Assembly (NCBI GenBank): GCA_001873375.1
Contig: MNZA01000200.1
Location: forward strand, 1-50,407
Origin: Oscillatoriales cyanobacterium CG2_30_44_21
GTDB lineage: Bacteria; Cyanobacteriota; Cyanobacteriia; Pseudanabaenales; Pseudanabaenaceae
DNA: 50,407 bases
Reading direction: 5' to 3'
Shown here: in pieces, positions 1-10,076 of the stretch
Position numbering within the stretch: the first letter of the stretch is position 1
Layout of the letters: each line of letters begins with the position of its first letter
The notes under the pieces: generated by a model
What the model saw: only the letters and a program-made list of their open reading frames with translations
Databases searched by the model: none
What the model was told of the DNA's origin: nothing
Made by a program: the position numbers and the translations under genes

Positions 1-25
1 AGTGGCGGCGCGAAGCGCCGCCACT
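1..25. repeat. Palindrome, GGCGGCGC core, GAA loop
   Basis: Perfect 11-bp inverted repeat closing on a GAA loop (core GCGAAGC). It lies at the window edge, so its left neighbour is unknown. It is the first of the GGCGGCGC-type intergenic palindromes found throughout the window. Confidence 0.9.
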
Positions 26-118
26 CGCTTTTTAGGTTTTATATTCTCACAAGATTGGCTATAGCCATAACTGGGTAAAATTAAATTATGTTGCTTCAGA
101 TTAATCGATTTGTTTTTT

Positions 119-460
119 ATGAAAATTCAAAATATCGTCATAGCCGCGATCGCGCCAATCCTCACCCTATTCACGTTCTTCACTCCAAGTGCAGACGCCA
201 GATATTTGAGTGATTGCAATGTGCGAATTATCGGAAGAGAAAGGGGGACGCGAGTTAACCTAAGGGATGGGGCGGGGACTGAATACAGAAGCCCCTCATA
301 TTTGCTGGTGGGGCAGTATGTCAATATGTTGAATAATGCCTCTGGCAATAGGATCAGCCGCGAAGATGGTGAAGGTTATACTTGGTATTATGTAGAATAT
401 GAGCCAAGCGGTACGAGAGGTTGGCTTCGAGAGGATTTTCTTGCACAACAATGTAGTTAA
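119..460 (+). CDS. Small secreted SH3-like domain protein
   Basis: This 113-residue protein has a typical signal peptide: Lys at residue 2, a hydrophobic stretch through about residue 24, then SADA before a probable cleavage site. The rest resembles a bacterial SH3 (SH3b) domain: a VNLRDGAGTEYRS segment followed by a WYYVEY...RGWLREDFL end, the usual pattern for domains that bind cell wall or sit in the periplasm. The ATG at 119 is preferred over the TTG at 110 because it starts the signal peptide directly. Paired cysteines (one early in the mature protein, one near the C-terminus) could form a disulfide. Function is otherwise unknown. The stop codon lies in an 11-bp tandem repeat. Confidence 0.75.
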   Translation: MKIQNIVIAAIAPILTLFTFFTPSADARYLSDCNVRIIGRERGTRVNLRDGAGTEYRSPSYLLVGQYVNMLNNASGNRISREDGEGYTWYYVEYEPSGTRGWLREDFLAQQCS

Positions 461-485
461 AAAGTAGTTAAAAAGTAGTTAAAAA
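453..485. repeat. Three tandem 11-bp units
   Basis: GTAGTTAAAAA is repeated three times without change, starting in the last codons of the SH3-like gene and running into the gap. The gene's TAA stop lies in the first unit. This looks like recent replication slippage. Confidence 0.9.
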
Positions 486-486
486 G

Positions 487-529
487 CAAAAGAATGTTCC
501 GCTTGCTACGCAGGCGGAACATTCTTTTG
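487..529. repeat. Palindrome, TTCCGC core
   Basis: The 16-bp outer arms are perfectly complementary, and inner bases extend the stem to a TAC loop with one weak pair. It sits between two genes on the same strand. The downstream sequence AATAGGCTGTAA (532-543) matches, inverted, the TTACAGCCTATT end seen near 30.29 kb, so this may be part of a larger repeat element. Confidence 0.85.
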
Positions 530-566
530 TAATAGGCTGTAAACACAAATTAAAACCTAAAAATCA

Positions 567-758
567 ATGAGTGAAAAGATTGTATGGACGGCGGAAGCGG
601 AGGCGAAGCTTAAAGATATTCCCTTTTTTGTCCGTCCTTTTGCCCGCAAAAAAATCGAAACTTTTGCCCTAGAAAATAATTTCTCCCCGATTACGGTAGA
701 AGTTTATGACCAAGCAAAAAAACGCTTCAACAAAAAATTCGATCAAATGAAAGATTAA
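567..758 (+). CDS. PCP_red-domain small protein
   Basis: This 63-residue protein matches the short C-terminal domain of light-independent protochlorophyllide reductase subunit B (PCP_red family). Recognisable features are the opening W-T-x-E-A-E-A-x-L, the central PFFVRPFARKKIE and the closing I-T-V-E-V-Y-D-Q-A-K. Stand-alone copies are common in cyanobacteria and usually annotated as PCP reductase family; their exact role is not known. It is soluble with no signal peptide. The start is the ATG at 567, with no strong ribosome-binding site. The last codons (GAT TAA) lie inside the left arm of a following palindrome, and the gene is convergent with atpC. Confidence 0.8.
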   Translation: MSEKIVWTAEAEAKLKDIPFFVRPFARKKIETFALENNFSPITVEVYDQAKKRFNKKFDQMKD

Positions 759-785
759 TGGCGGCGCGATGCGCCGCCATTAATC
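753..785. repeat. Palindrome containing a stop codon, GAT loop
   Basis: Perfect 15-bp stem with GGCGGCGC core and GAT loop. The left arm begins with the last sense codon and the stop of the PCP_red gene. It could serve as a two-way terminator with the next stem-loop. Confidence 0.9.
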
Positions 786-788
786 AAA

Positions 789-825
789 AAGAAAGAAAGC
801 GTTGCTTTGAAACGCTTTCTTTCTT
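789..825. terminator. Stem-loop between PCP_red gene and atpC
   Basis: A 15-bp stem of A/G-rich and T/C-rich arms around a 7-base loop, ending nine bases before the atpC stop codon. Placed between convergent genes, it is a plausible bidirectional terminator. Confidence 0.7.
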
Positions 826-833
826 TCAATAAA

Positions 834-1238
834 CTAAATAGAAGTAGTTGCTTGCACTCTAGCGCGAGCAGTTCGCAAAGCTTGTTCCGCTTGAATCTTG
901 CCTTGCTTATCTTCAGCCTTAATACTAGCCAAAGCTTTCTCAGCCGATTCAAGTTTCTTACGTGCTTCTTCAGGATTGATAGTGCTGCCCAATTCGCCAC
1001 TGCGTACCAAAACGGTGACTTCGTTTTCCTCGACTTCAGCAAAACCACCTGTAAGAGCGATCGCTGCCCAAGCCTTGTCTTTACGAAAACGCAATACACC
1101 TGTTTCTAGTGCCGAAATCAAAGGAGCGTGATCGGTCAAGATACCTAATTGCCCAGTGGAACTAGGTAAAATCACTTCCTCTGCGACAGTATCCAGAATT
1201 GTTTGATCTGGAGAAATTACTTTTACAGTTAGGGTCAT
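834..1238 (-). CDS. atpC: ATP synthase epsilon subunit
   Basis: This is the epsilon subunit of the F1 part of the thylakoid/plasma-membrane ATP synthase, linking rotor and catalytic head and inhibiting wasteful hydrolysis. The 134-residue length is normal. The N-terminal beta-sandwich is clear (VISPDQTILDTVAEEVILPSS, then GQLGILTDHAPLI near residues 30-43), followed by the two-helix C-terminal domain rich in Ala, Glu and Lys. It lies downstream of atpD on the same strand, the cyanobacterial beta/epsilon arrangement in which these genes sit apart from the main atp cluster (cyanobacterial name atpE). The 142-bp gap to atpD is larger than usual because it carries a palindromic element. Confidence 0.97.
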   Translation of the reverse strand: MTLTVKVISPDQTILDTVAEEVILPSSTGQLGILTDHAPLISALETGVLRFRKDKAWAAIALTGGFAEVEENEVTVLVRSGELGSTINPEEARKKLESAEKALASIKAEDKQGKIQAEQALRTARARVQATTSI

Positions 1239-1282
1239 TTTTAAAATTAACAGTTAATTTTTAGCTATTAGGTTGTGAGGCA

Positions 1283-1361
1283 GTTACAGCGCTTTGCGCT
1301 TAATTAAAACTCAGAAAATTTTTGAAAAGCGCAGCGAAGCTGCGCTTTTCAAAAATTTTCT
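1283..1361. repeat. Leader motif plus 23-bp palindrome inside the atp pair
   Basis: The element opens with the shared leader TTACAGCGCTTTGCGCTTAA (1284-1303), then a perfect 23-bp stem at 1313-1361 with a GAA loop. The same leader occurs at 32.61 kb and, inverted, at 30.35 kb. It lies between atpD and atpC, which are normally cotranscribed, so it may reduce readthrough or protect the upstream mRNA. Confidence 0.9.
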
Positions 1362-1380
1362 AAACTACCGCCTCAACAGA

Positions 1381-2820
<1,440 letters not shown>

Positions 2821-3038
2821 TTACTCCAGCCTCTAACTCAAATTCTAAAAAATTTACAATGAAATGGGTGTGCAGAATAATGGGTGCAACATAGTTGCAA
2901 GACATTGATTCTTCAGGGCTTGGCTGATAGTTAATTAACTAAAAAGCTAGTTAACCATGAGCAAAGCTTTTTGCACTAAAAATATAAAGCTAACCGCTTC
3001 TCAAAATATCATTTAATGGGGATCTAAAGATCGCGGGT

Positions 3039-3560
3039 TTATCGAAATCTGATTTGACTTGAGTGAATCACGCCTGTTTCACCACAAGTATCAGTGTAGT
3101 ACCAAGAGCCAATCGAACCATAGACATTGATAGAGATGGGATTTTTGATTGAGCAGAGAACACTTCCATTTGGTTCAGATCTTACGTTTGAAGGTGGATC
3201 GAAGACAAAAGCTTTTCTAGCACTGGAATTTGTCGCTCTGGAGTTACAAACGAAGCTAAGCATTCTTTGGGTAGCCTGAGACTGCGGACGGTTTACCTGT
3301 CCTTCGGGGAAAGTCGTCCAAGTTCCATTGTCACAATTCGCCTGACTGACAACTTTTTCGTTGCCTAAATAATAAATGAAATCAATACTTCTATAACTAG
3401 CTCTTGAAATTGAGCAGGTGTCCAGATTAATTTCTTGTCCTCCCGCGGCTTTACCTGCAAAGTAATTACATGACTGTGCTACTACATCTTGATTATTTGA
3501 ACAAAACAATATTGAGCTAGCGACTACACAGATCCCTAAAACTGACGTGAATTTTTGCAT
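3039..3560 (-). CDS. Secreted protein with SH3-like C-terminal domain
   Basis: Read from the ATG at 3560, this 173-residue protein begins with a clear signal peptide (Lys3, a hydrophobic stretch, likely cleavage after VVA before Gln-Ser-Cys). Longer versions starting at 3644 would place 28 residues before that signal and are less likely. The last 55 or so residues (SNVRSEPNGSVLC...SWYYTDTCGETGVIHSSQ) look like a bacterial SH3 domain. Several cysteines suggest disulfides in the periplasm or outside. It has some resemblance in domain type to the 119-460 gene but is not an obvious duplicate. Function unknown. Confidence 0.65.
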   Translation of the reverse strand: MQKFTSVLGICVVASSILFCSNNQDVVAQSCNYFAGKAAGGQEINLDTCSISRASYRSIDFIYYLGNEKVVSQANCDNGTWTTFPEGQVNRPQSQATQRMLSFVCNSRATNSSARKAFVFDPPSNVRSEPNGSVLCSIKNPISINVYGSIGSWYYTDTCGETGVIHSSQIRFR

Positions 3561-3790
3561 TGTGTTTATCTTGTGTAAACGATGTTTTGATACCATAAAA
3601 TTATCACATATGTTCTTCCCTAAAGTTTTAGAGAATGCTGCCAAGTTATTAATTGCTTATAAACATTTTGCTCACGTGTTACCTAACTAAAAAGAGTAAT
3701 GGCTAAGACTGGAAGGCATGAGCGGAACAAAAGCAAAATATGGCTAGTCTTAACTTAATAGAACTCTACTGATATTCTCAAGAGGTATGT

Positions 3791-4489
3791 ATGAATGCCA
3801 AACGCAACCCGATCGCAATGGTTTCATCGGCGAGCATGGCGATCGCGATCGCACTGACTTCCTTAACAATGGCAAACCCAAGCTCCGCCTCCCAAAGACT
3901 TAGGGAACATAATCCGCAGCAGCCACGCTCAACCCAGATTCCCCAAAATAGAGTTGCCCAGATCTTTCGTTCAACTTTGAGCTTGCCTGCGGGACAGGCG
4001 ATCGCCGCCAAGATCAATCGCCAAGATACGCTCTATATAAACAAGGGTGAAACCGTTGATGCGAGCCTTGTGGTTGCCCAAGACATTCCCGCCAGCAATG
4101 GCACGGTGTTGATTCCCGCAGGGGCATTGATCGAAGGGCAGTTTGTACCTGCTGAGGGCGGCTCGAAGTTTGTTGCTCAGAAGTTTACCAGCCGGGGCGC
4201 TACGGTCAAGCTGCAAGCTGAGTCTGCTCTGATCAATGATGTTAAAGATCCCCGTGAGACTAATGCAGGGGCAATCCTCACCGATGCTGGTATTGGCGGA
4301 GCCGCAGGTGCAGTTCTGGGCGGTGTTTTGCGCGGCAATGTGCAGATTATCGATATTCTTGGTGGGGCAGCAGCTTCGGTGTTAGTGGGCAATGTCACCG
4401 CACCACAGGCAACAGTAATTGAGCCAAATGCGGTGATTGAGGTAGTCACCCGCCAAACAATTACATTTGCAGTTCGGGACGATTATTAA
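3791..4489 (+). CDS. Secreted glycine-rich conserved protein
   Basis: I do not recognise a named family. The 232-residue protein has an N-terminal signal segment (about residues 1-33, ending near SSA), a basic, Pro/Gln-rich stretch, and a beta-rich middle (IPASNGTVLIPAGALIEGQFVPA) that weakly recalls the C-terminal fold of VirB10/TrbI-like proteins. A glycine-rich segment (GIGGAAGAVLGGVL...ILGGAAASVLVG, about residues 167-201) may insert in a membrane. The ATG at 3791 has AGAGG just upstream. It is followed by a stem-loop terminator and is divergent from the preceding gene. Probably envelope-located. Confidence 0.7.
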   Translation: MNAKRNPIAMVSSASMAIAIALTSLTMANPSSASQRLREHNPQQPRSTQIPQNRVAQIFRSTLSLPAGQAIAAKINRQDTLYINKGETVDASLVVAQDIPASNGTVLIPAGALIEGQFVPAEGGSKFVAQKFTSRGATVKLQAESALINDVKDPRETNAGAILTDAGIGGAAGAVLGGVLRGNVQIIDILGGAAASVLVGNVTAPQATVIEPNAVIEVVTRQTITFAVRDDY

Positions 4490-4504
4490 AATTTAGCTGT
4501 TGCT

Positions 4505-4546
4505 AAAAAATTGCTGTGTGGGCTTTGCCCATGCAGCATTTTTTTG
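4505..4546 (+). terminator. Rho-independent terminator after 3791-4489
   Basis: A stem-loop with outer pairing TGCTG/CAGCA and inner TGGGC/GCCCA, interrupted by a two-base internal loop, is followed by a run of seven T. It ends transcription of the secreted glycine-rich protein gene. Confidence 0.75.
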
Positions 4547-4624
4547 TTTTTTAGTGCTTTCACCAAAAGCCTAGTGGCGGCGCAAAGCACTGTATAGTAA
4601 AAAATATTTCGATAAAGGACAGCT

Positions 4625-5323
4625 ATGTCAGGACATATCCTACTTGTGGATGATGAACCGGGGCTTAGGGAAGCCGTGCAAGCCTATCTTGAGGACAGTG
4701 GCTTTGCGGTGCAAGTTGCCAACAACGCAAGGGATGCGTGGCAACTGCTGGAACAAGCTACGCCTGATCTGGTAATTTCCGACATTATGATGCCGCAGGT
4801 GAGCGGTTATGAATTTCTTAGGCAGATGCGCGAAGATGTTAGGTTCTTAAACTTACCTGTAGTATTTTTGACCGCCAAAGGGATGACTAAAGATCGGATT
4901 GATGGCTATAACGCTGGTTGTGATGCTTATTTGTCCAAGCCTTTTGATCCTGATGAATTAGTGGCGATCGCCGAAAATTTGATTGCCCGTCGTGCCATGC
5001 AGGCGGTAACAGCCAATAGCAACACTTCCGAGATGACGGATTTAGCGGGTCAGCTTGCGGAAATCAAGGCTTTACTCAAGCAAAAGCCAGCGATCAATGT
5101 CACGCCTCCACCCATCAAGATTGAATTTACGCCGAGGGAACAAAGTGTTCTCGAACTTGTAGTAGAAGGTTTAATGAATAAAGAAATTGCCAAGCGACTG
5201 GGGACAACAATTCGGAATGTGGAGAAGTATGTGAGTCGGCTATTTAGCAAGACGGGTACGAGTAGCCGCACTGAGTTAGTTCGCTATGCGTTACAGCATG
5301 GACTGATTGAAGCTTATTCGTAG
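4625..5323 (+). CDS. NarL/LuxR-type response regulator
   Basis: A two-component response regulator that probably controls transcription. The receiver domain has acidic residues D9-D10, phospho-acceptor D53 in ISDIMMPQ, T83 and K105 in LSKPF. A linker of about 40 residues (including a short Leu/Lys helix) leads to a LuxR-type helix-turn-helix at about residues 170-232 (FTPREQSVLELVVEGLMNKE...). The architecture and sequence resemble the plastid/cyanobacterial Ycf29 (Rre1) group, but I cannot distinguish it from paralogues. The ATG at 4625 follows AAAGGAC. No histidine kinase is nearby, so its partner is unknown. Confidence 0.85.
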   Translation: MSGHILLVDDEPGLREAVQAYLEDSGFAVQVANNARDAWQLLEQATPDLVISDIMMPQVSGYEFLRQMREDVRFLNLPVVFLTAKGMTKDRIDGYNAGCDAYLSKPFDPDELVAIAENLIARRAMQAVTANSNTSEMTDLAGQLAEIKALLKQKPAINVTPPPIKIEFTPREQSVLELVVEGLMNKEIAKRLGTTIRNVEKYVSRLFSKTGTSSRTELVRYALQHGLIEAYS

Positions 5324-5324
5324 G

Positions 5325-5463
5325 GTTGCCGCGGCAACATAAGAACCCAAGAAGCGGGTGGCGGCGCTTTGCGCCGCCACCCGCTTCTTGGGTTTTGAAA
5401 GCGCGACTGCGCCGCGCTTTCAAGATTTTCTTTGGGTTTTAAGTAAGCGCTTTGTGCTTACTT
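5325..5463. repeat. Cluster of four palindromes between convergent genes
   Basis: In order: a 14-bp perfect palindrome (5325-5338); a perfect 24-bp stem with GGCGGCGC core and TTT loop (5344-5394); an 11-bp stem (5395-5423); and a stem at 5441-5463 that contains a relative of the GCGCTTTGCGCTTA leader. The stretch fills the whole gap between the response regulator and the nuclease gene, both of which end here. Confidence 0.9.
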
Positions 5464-5465
5464 AA

Positions 5466-8400
5466 CTAAACTGCACCTGACAGAAATACGAAGCTAGAAT
5501 CAGTCAAGCTAGCGGTATTGATACCTGTGAAGGTGGCGATTACTTTCTCGACTCCCATATCAAGAACAGCAATGTTGTTGCCAGTGCGAATTAAACTCGC
5601 AAGACCAAAACTTGCATTTTGGAAACCGATTACATCAGTGCCAATTTGGAAATCAGTGATTGTATTTGCTGATTGAGTAACGTCACCATTGAAGATCCAG
5701 AACTGGTCAGCGCCAGCACCGCCTGCGAGCAAGTTGCCGCCGCCTTCGCTAACGAAGAACTTGTCAACACCATCACCACCGAGGGCGCGATCGCCTGATC
5801 CGAGGAAGAAGGTGTCATCACCAGCACCACCAGACATCCGATTACCACCTTGGCTATCAGTTGCTTCAAAGATATCGTTGCCAGACCCACCAAATAGGCG
5901 ATCATTTTTGTTGACAAAGATAATGTCGCTGCCACTGCCTAAGTCGATGCGATTATCACCAGCATCAGCAAATCCAGCCACAAATCCAAGATCGACTTGA
6001 TCATTACCTGCGCCAGTAAACAAAATGTCTTTACGACCATCAAAGGCTTGATTAGGAAGAGCATCCAGAACATCATCGCCTATTGTGGCGACAGGCGTTA
6101 ATGTGGGTGCAGTCGAGGCAAACTTAATTGTGGCAACAATTGGGTCGTGATCGCTAGCACGCTGAGCATTGTCCACAAACTCAGTATTGACATGGACAAT
6201 ATCGACCTGTGCCGATGAGCTAAGGTTATTAGTGACCAAGATGTGATCTATAGATTGAGAATTACCACCAAAGATGAAGGTGTAACGCTCATTTTCGGGA
6301 AGGGCATTGGTGAGGTTGGTTAGCACTGGGTTAGCGCCACCTGCCACGATGTTTAAGGGTGAGATGAATTCAAATTCATTAAAATCGCCCACCACAACCA
6401 CGTTAGCATTGAGCTTTGCAGCCAAGACGCTATCAACATAGTTGTTGACGGCTTGGGCTTGGAGACGGCGCTCATCCAAGGAACCGTTGATTGCCACATT
6501 TTCCTGTCCATTGCCATTGGCTTCATCACCAACAGAAGGCTGGGTCGTTCCAAATAGAGGGCGGCTGCCACCCTTTGAAGAGAAGTGATTACTAACAACG
6601 GTGACGGTTTCGCCGTTGAAAGTGAAGTCGGCAATAATCGGTAAGCGTGAACCTGCAAAAGCAGAAAAGTCTGAAGTAGGAACTGTCTTGACAGAGCCTT
6701 CAACTAGACCAACGCGGCTGTCATTATACAGGAAAGCAGTGCGAATATTTGCACCCGGTTGACCGCCACTGGTGTTGTTGCCGATAAAAGTGTTGTCAAT
6801 GAACTTGTAAGTTGGTCCACCTGCGGCAGCGATCGCATCAACGAGGGTTTGCAGAGTCAAGCTAGCGCTAGTTACACCATCATTGGTACTGCCAGTGTTG
6901 TCTTGAACTTCTTGCAAACCGATAACATCAGGTGTTCCCAAATTATTGATGATTTGCTGAGCGATCTTAGCAAACCTTCCATTAGCGATATCAGTATCGC
7001 CATCGGCATCGTTAGGATCAAGGTTGAGAACGTTATAAGTGGCGACCTTGAGTGTGTCACTGCTCTTAGTGAGTGTCGTCACTTCAGGCTGAAGTGTGGA
7101 AGGAATGAGGTTGGTTCCAAACGCTTCTGTGGGAATGATTTCAAAGTTGCCAAAGTTGTAGCCAACTACACCTGTAACATCGCCAATCTTCGCACCGACG
7201 TTGACATTGGGAAGTGGGAAGTTAAATACACCATTGTCAATGTCAATTTGAATACGTTCAGGATTGAAGTCATTGGGCGCAATATTAATCGTGCCGCGCT
7301 GACTTAATCCTGTTGCACCTGCGCCATTATCGACAACTGCATAAATTTCGCCAAAGCTATTAGTGGAACTGACGGCTTGCAAGTTTTTCGCGGTGACGCG
7401 CATTCCTTCAAGGGATTCAAAGAAGTCAATGCCATCGGTGGTTGCATCGAAGGAGGTAAGTCCATCGTTGTCGATGATTTGATTAGGAGGTACTCGACCA
7501 CCAGCACCGATAATTGTCGCCGCAGGTAAAGCATTGCCACTTGAGAGAACGGAGATTGTGAGAGTGCCGCCAATTTGGGTAGTAGAGAGGTTGCCCGTGC
7601 TAGCTCCCCCAGGAGTAAATTCGCTGACCGTGCCTGTGACCGTAATCGAATCCCCAACCTTAACCGTTGGAGCGCTACTCGTAAATACGAAGATACCTTC
7701 CGAGGTGGCGATATTATCGTCTGGGTTAGGATCTTGGAGATAGAAGCCATTGGAGTCAACGGCGGTAACGATACCCGCAACAGCAGATACAACTTGTCCG
7801 ACTAAAGGTGAAACTTGGCTTGCACCTTGGATTGCGCTAACCTTGATGCTAGGTTGTACAACTGGGTTAGCAATAAGCCCAGGAGAGCCAATTTCTGTCA
7901 CTGCCAAGTTATTAACAACTGAGAAAGCACCATTTACACCAACAGAACTTTGAGTAGCGATCGCCGCATTTTGCAACAAAGCCGCATTATCAAAGGTGGT
8001 GAATGGCGAGGCGGCAGGTGACGCACCGAAGGTAACGCTTGCTTGAATCACGCCATTCGCATTAAAGATATTTACAGCATCACCGCTAGTGCTTAGTCCA
8101 AGCCCCGAACCGCTATAGTTCCCCACCTTTAAATTAGCGGGTGGGTTCGCGCCAAACCAATTGAACAAGAATGCGGGATTAGGAACTGCACCTTCAATAA
8201 AGATTACCGATTCGCCAGCATTAATAGTGGTGATACCGCTCAAGAGAGCCGCAGAGCCGAACAGATTCGAGCTATCGTCAACCTTCCAGCCTGCGATATT
8301 TACAGCGCTAGTGCCAGTGTTGGTCAGCTCAAACCAATCAGCGGCGACAAGTGAATTGCCACTACTCCAAGGCGCAACTTCCGTCACGAAGATGGTAGAG

Positions 8401-10076
8401 CTGGTGACTGGAAGTGGGGTTTCATCAACTACATTAGTAACAGACAAGGTAAAGGCAGTCGTTGCATCGGGACTATTGCCGATAGTGGAATCATCCACAA
8501 TAACATTGACACTAAAACTGGTCTTGGTTTCAAAGTCTAATGTAGTTCCTGCTTTGATAGACAATGTGCTACCAGAAATCTCGAAGAAAGTGGCATCTGC
8601 TCCGCTCAAGCTAAGAGTATTTGTTCCCAATCCATCATCAGTAATAGAGATATCAGCTACTTTCAGTGGGTTAGTAGTACTGGTATTTTCGGCGATCGCA
8701 TTGACTTGATTACTCAGCACTACTGCGGTAGGTGCTTGGTTGGCGACTGCGGAAGGCTTGTAGACCGAAAGTTGAGGGATATCGCCATTTTCGCTGGTGA
8801 CGTAAAGAACTCCGTCTTTGTCTACCGTGAGTCCTTCAAACTGCTGGTCGGGAACTGAAAATGCATTGCTAGGCTCGGAGACGATCGTTAATGAGCTAGA
8901 AATATTCCCAGCGCGATCAATGTTAACGATTTTTCCCGAAGCTTGACTCAAGAGCAGCAATCTATCGCTTGTAGGCGATAGGGTCGAGAAGGCAAAAACA
9001 TCGGCAAAGTCTAAAAGCCCTGTCAAAGCTGGAGCGAAGAGGTCGGTCGAATTAACAGTGGTGGGTGAACCATTGCTGGCTGTTAACGACGTAAAGTCAA
9101 TCGCAGTTTGAAAAACTCCCAAGGGACTCTCTTCTTTAACTGCGATGAATCCGTTTGTTAAAGGGTCAAAAGTAATACCTTCAATCCCAATATTACCGAT
9201 CGTCGTACCCAGTTTTACAGTCTGGACATTAGCCGCGGTAAGAGTTGTGTTAGGGACATAGGTAAATCGGCTGGCTGTACGGACTCGCTCATCGGCGATC
9301 ACAAATTGACCATTTCCAACATAAGTAAGCCCTTCTGGATCGGCAAATACTTTAGTTACTCCATCAGTCAGAAGCATTGAGTCAATCAACTCACCTGTCT
9401 TTGACACTTGCACGATCGCTGTGCCACCATCGCCGACCACAAACAATGTATCGGTGTCCTTGTTGTAAGTAACAGCCGAAACTTCTCTCGCTAGAAAATT
9501 GGTTCCAGTAGTTGCCACAGGCAAGTTGAAAAGTCCAGTACGGATGTACTTGGAAAGGTCGATGCCTGAGATAGTTGGAGCCGCACCACCAGTAAATGTT
9601 TGACCTACATTAATAGTTCCAGGAGAATCGTCACTTGGGGCAGTCCATACAAAGTTACCAGACTCAGTGCCAGTGCCAGTTAGCTGTAAACTCAGACCTG
9701 CTGCTTCAGTACCTGCTTCTGAAACTCCAATATCAGTACTGGTAAGACCATCTGCGGCACCACCGACAGCAGTGAAGACTCCCTCGTAACTTAGGAATTG
9801 CACAACCGCACCATTGTTTACCAAGGCAATACCATCAGGCGCTCCGTTTTGAATTCCACTGATGGGAACGCTGAATGCTCCAAAGCCATTACCTTCATCA
9901 TCGATACTGAACGTGCTGAGGTCTGTGGTGTTATATGCTGCTCCACCATTGCCGTTGTACAGGACAAGAGTCCAGCCCGTTAAATTAGTGCCAGCCGCGC
10001 CAGCGATCTCGACAAATTCGCCAACATCCGTACCGTTGTTATCGTAATGAATTTCGTTAATAAAAACTGTAGCCAC
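5466..10076 (-). CDS. Giant secreted ExeM/NucH-like nuclease with RTX-like tail
   Basis: This 1536-residue mosaic probably degrades extracellular DNA. In order: lamin-tail-like domain (about 1-160, FINEIHYDNNGTDVGEFVEI); a phytase-like/SdiA-regulated beta-propeller region (about 175-440); a cadherin-like repeat (about 445-550); a second lamin-tail domain (from about 559); an OB-fold region of the ExeM/NucH kind (from about 744, GIVTAVDSNGFYLQDP); an endonuclease/exonuclease/phosphatase domain (about 1007-1310) with VATYNVLNL, VIGLQEVQD, VVGDFNEFE and a closing SDHDP; and a Gly/Asp-rich calcium-binding-type tail (about 1325-1536). There is no signal peptide, which fits type I secretion guided by the C-terminal tail. 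It starts at GTG 10076, with AGGAAAG just upstream. No type I exporter is nearby. Confidence 0.88.
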   Translation of the reverse strand: MATVFINEIHYDNNGTDVGEFVEIAGAAGTNLTGWTLVLYNGNGGAAYNTTDLSTFSIDDEGNGFGAFSVPISGIQNGAPDGIALVNNGAVVQFLSYEGVFTAVGGAADGLTSTDIGVSEAGTEAAGLSLQLTGTGTESGNFVWTAPSDDSPGTINVGQTFTGGAAPTISGIDLSKYIRTGLFNLPVATTGTNFLAREVSAVTYNKDTDTLFVVGDGGTAIVQVSKTGELIDSMLLTDGVTKVFADPEGLTYVGNGQFVIADERVRTASRFTYVPNTTLTAANVQTVKLGTTIGNIGIEGITFDPLTNGFIAVKEESPLGVFQTAIDFTSLTASNGSPTTVNSTDLFAPALTGLLDFADVFAFSTLSPTSDRLLLLSQASGKIVNIDRAGNISSSLTIVSEPSNAFSVPDQQFEGLTVDKDGVLYVTSENGDIPQLSVYKPSAVANQAPTAVVLSNQVNAIAENTSTTNPLKVADISITDDGLGTNTLSLSGADATFFEISGSTLSIKAGTTLDFETKTSFSVNVIVDDSTIGNSPDATTAFTLSVTNVVDETPLPVTSSTIFVTEVAPWSSGNSLVAADWFELTNTGTSAVNIAGWKVDDSSNLFGSAALLSGITTINAGESVIFIEGAVPNPAFLFNWFGANPPANLKVGNYSGSGLGLSTSGDAVNIFNANGVIQASVTFGASPAASPFTTFDNAALLQNAAIATQSSVGVNGAFSVVNNLAVTEIGSPGLIANPVVQPSIKVSAIQGASQVSPLVGQVVSAVAGIVTAVDSNGFYLQDPNPDDNIATSEGIFVFTSSAPTVKVGDSITVTGTVSEFTPGGASTGNLSTTQIGGTLTISVLSSGNALPAATIIGAGGRVPPNQIIDNDGLTSFDATTDGIDFFESLEGMRVTAKNLQAVSSTNSFGEIYAVVDNGAGATGLSQRGTINIAPNDFNPERIQIDIDNGVFNFPLPNVNVGAKIGDVTGVVGYNFGNFEIIPTEAFGTNLIPSTLQPEVTTLTKSSDTLKVATYNVLNLDPNDADGDTDIANGRFAKIAQQIINNLGTPDVIGLQEVQDNTGSTNDGVTSASLTLQTLVDAIAAAGGPTYKFIDNTFIGNNTSGGQPGANIRTAFLYNDSRVGLVEGSVKTVPTSDFSAFAGSRLPIIADFTFNGETVTVVSNHFSSKGGSRPLFGTTQPSVGDEANGNGQENVAINGSLDERRLQAQAVNNYVDSVLAAKLNANVVVVGDFNEFEFISPLNIVAGGANPVLTNLTNALPENERYTFIFGGNSQSIDHILVTNNLSSSAQVDIVHVNTEFVDNAQRASDHDPIVATIKFASTAPTLTPVATIGDDVLDALPNQAFDGRKDILFTGAGNDQVDLGFVAGFADAGDNRIDLGSGSDIIFVNKNDRLFGGSGNDIFEATDSQGGNRMSGGAGDDTFFLGSGDRALGGDGVDKFFVSEGGGNLLAGGAGADQFWIFNGDVTQSANTITDFQIGTDVIGFQNASFGLASLIRTGNNIAVLDMGVEKVIATFTGINTASLTDSSFVFLSGAV

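Noticed and set aside
3561-3644. Upstream extension of the secreted SH3-like gene
   Set aside because: It would put 28 polar residues before an evident signal peptide.
8161-8709. 182-codon open frame on + strand within the nuclease gene
   Set aside because: It lies opposite a well-supported coding frame, has low-complexity Val/Ser/Pro composition and no family match; the same applies to 6759-7307.
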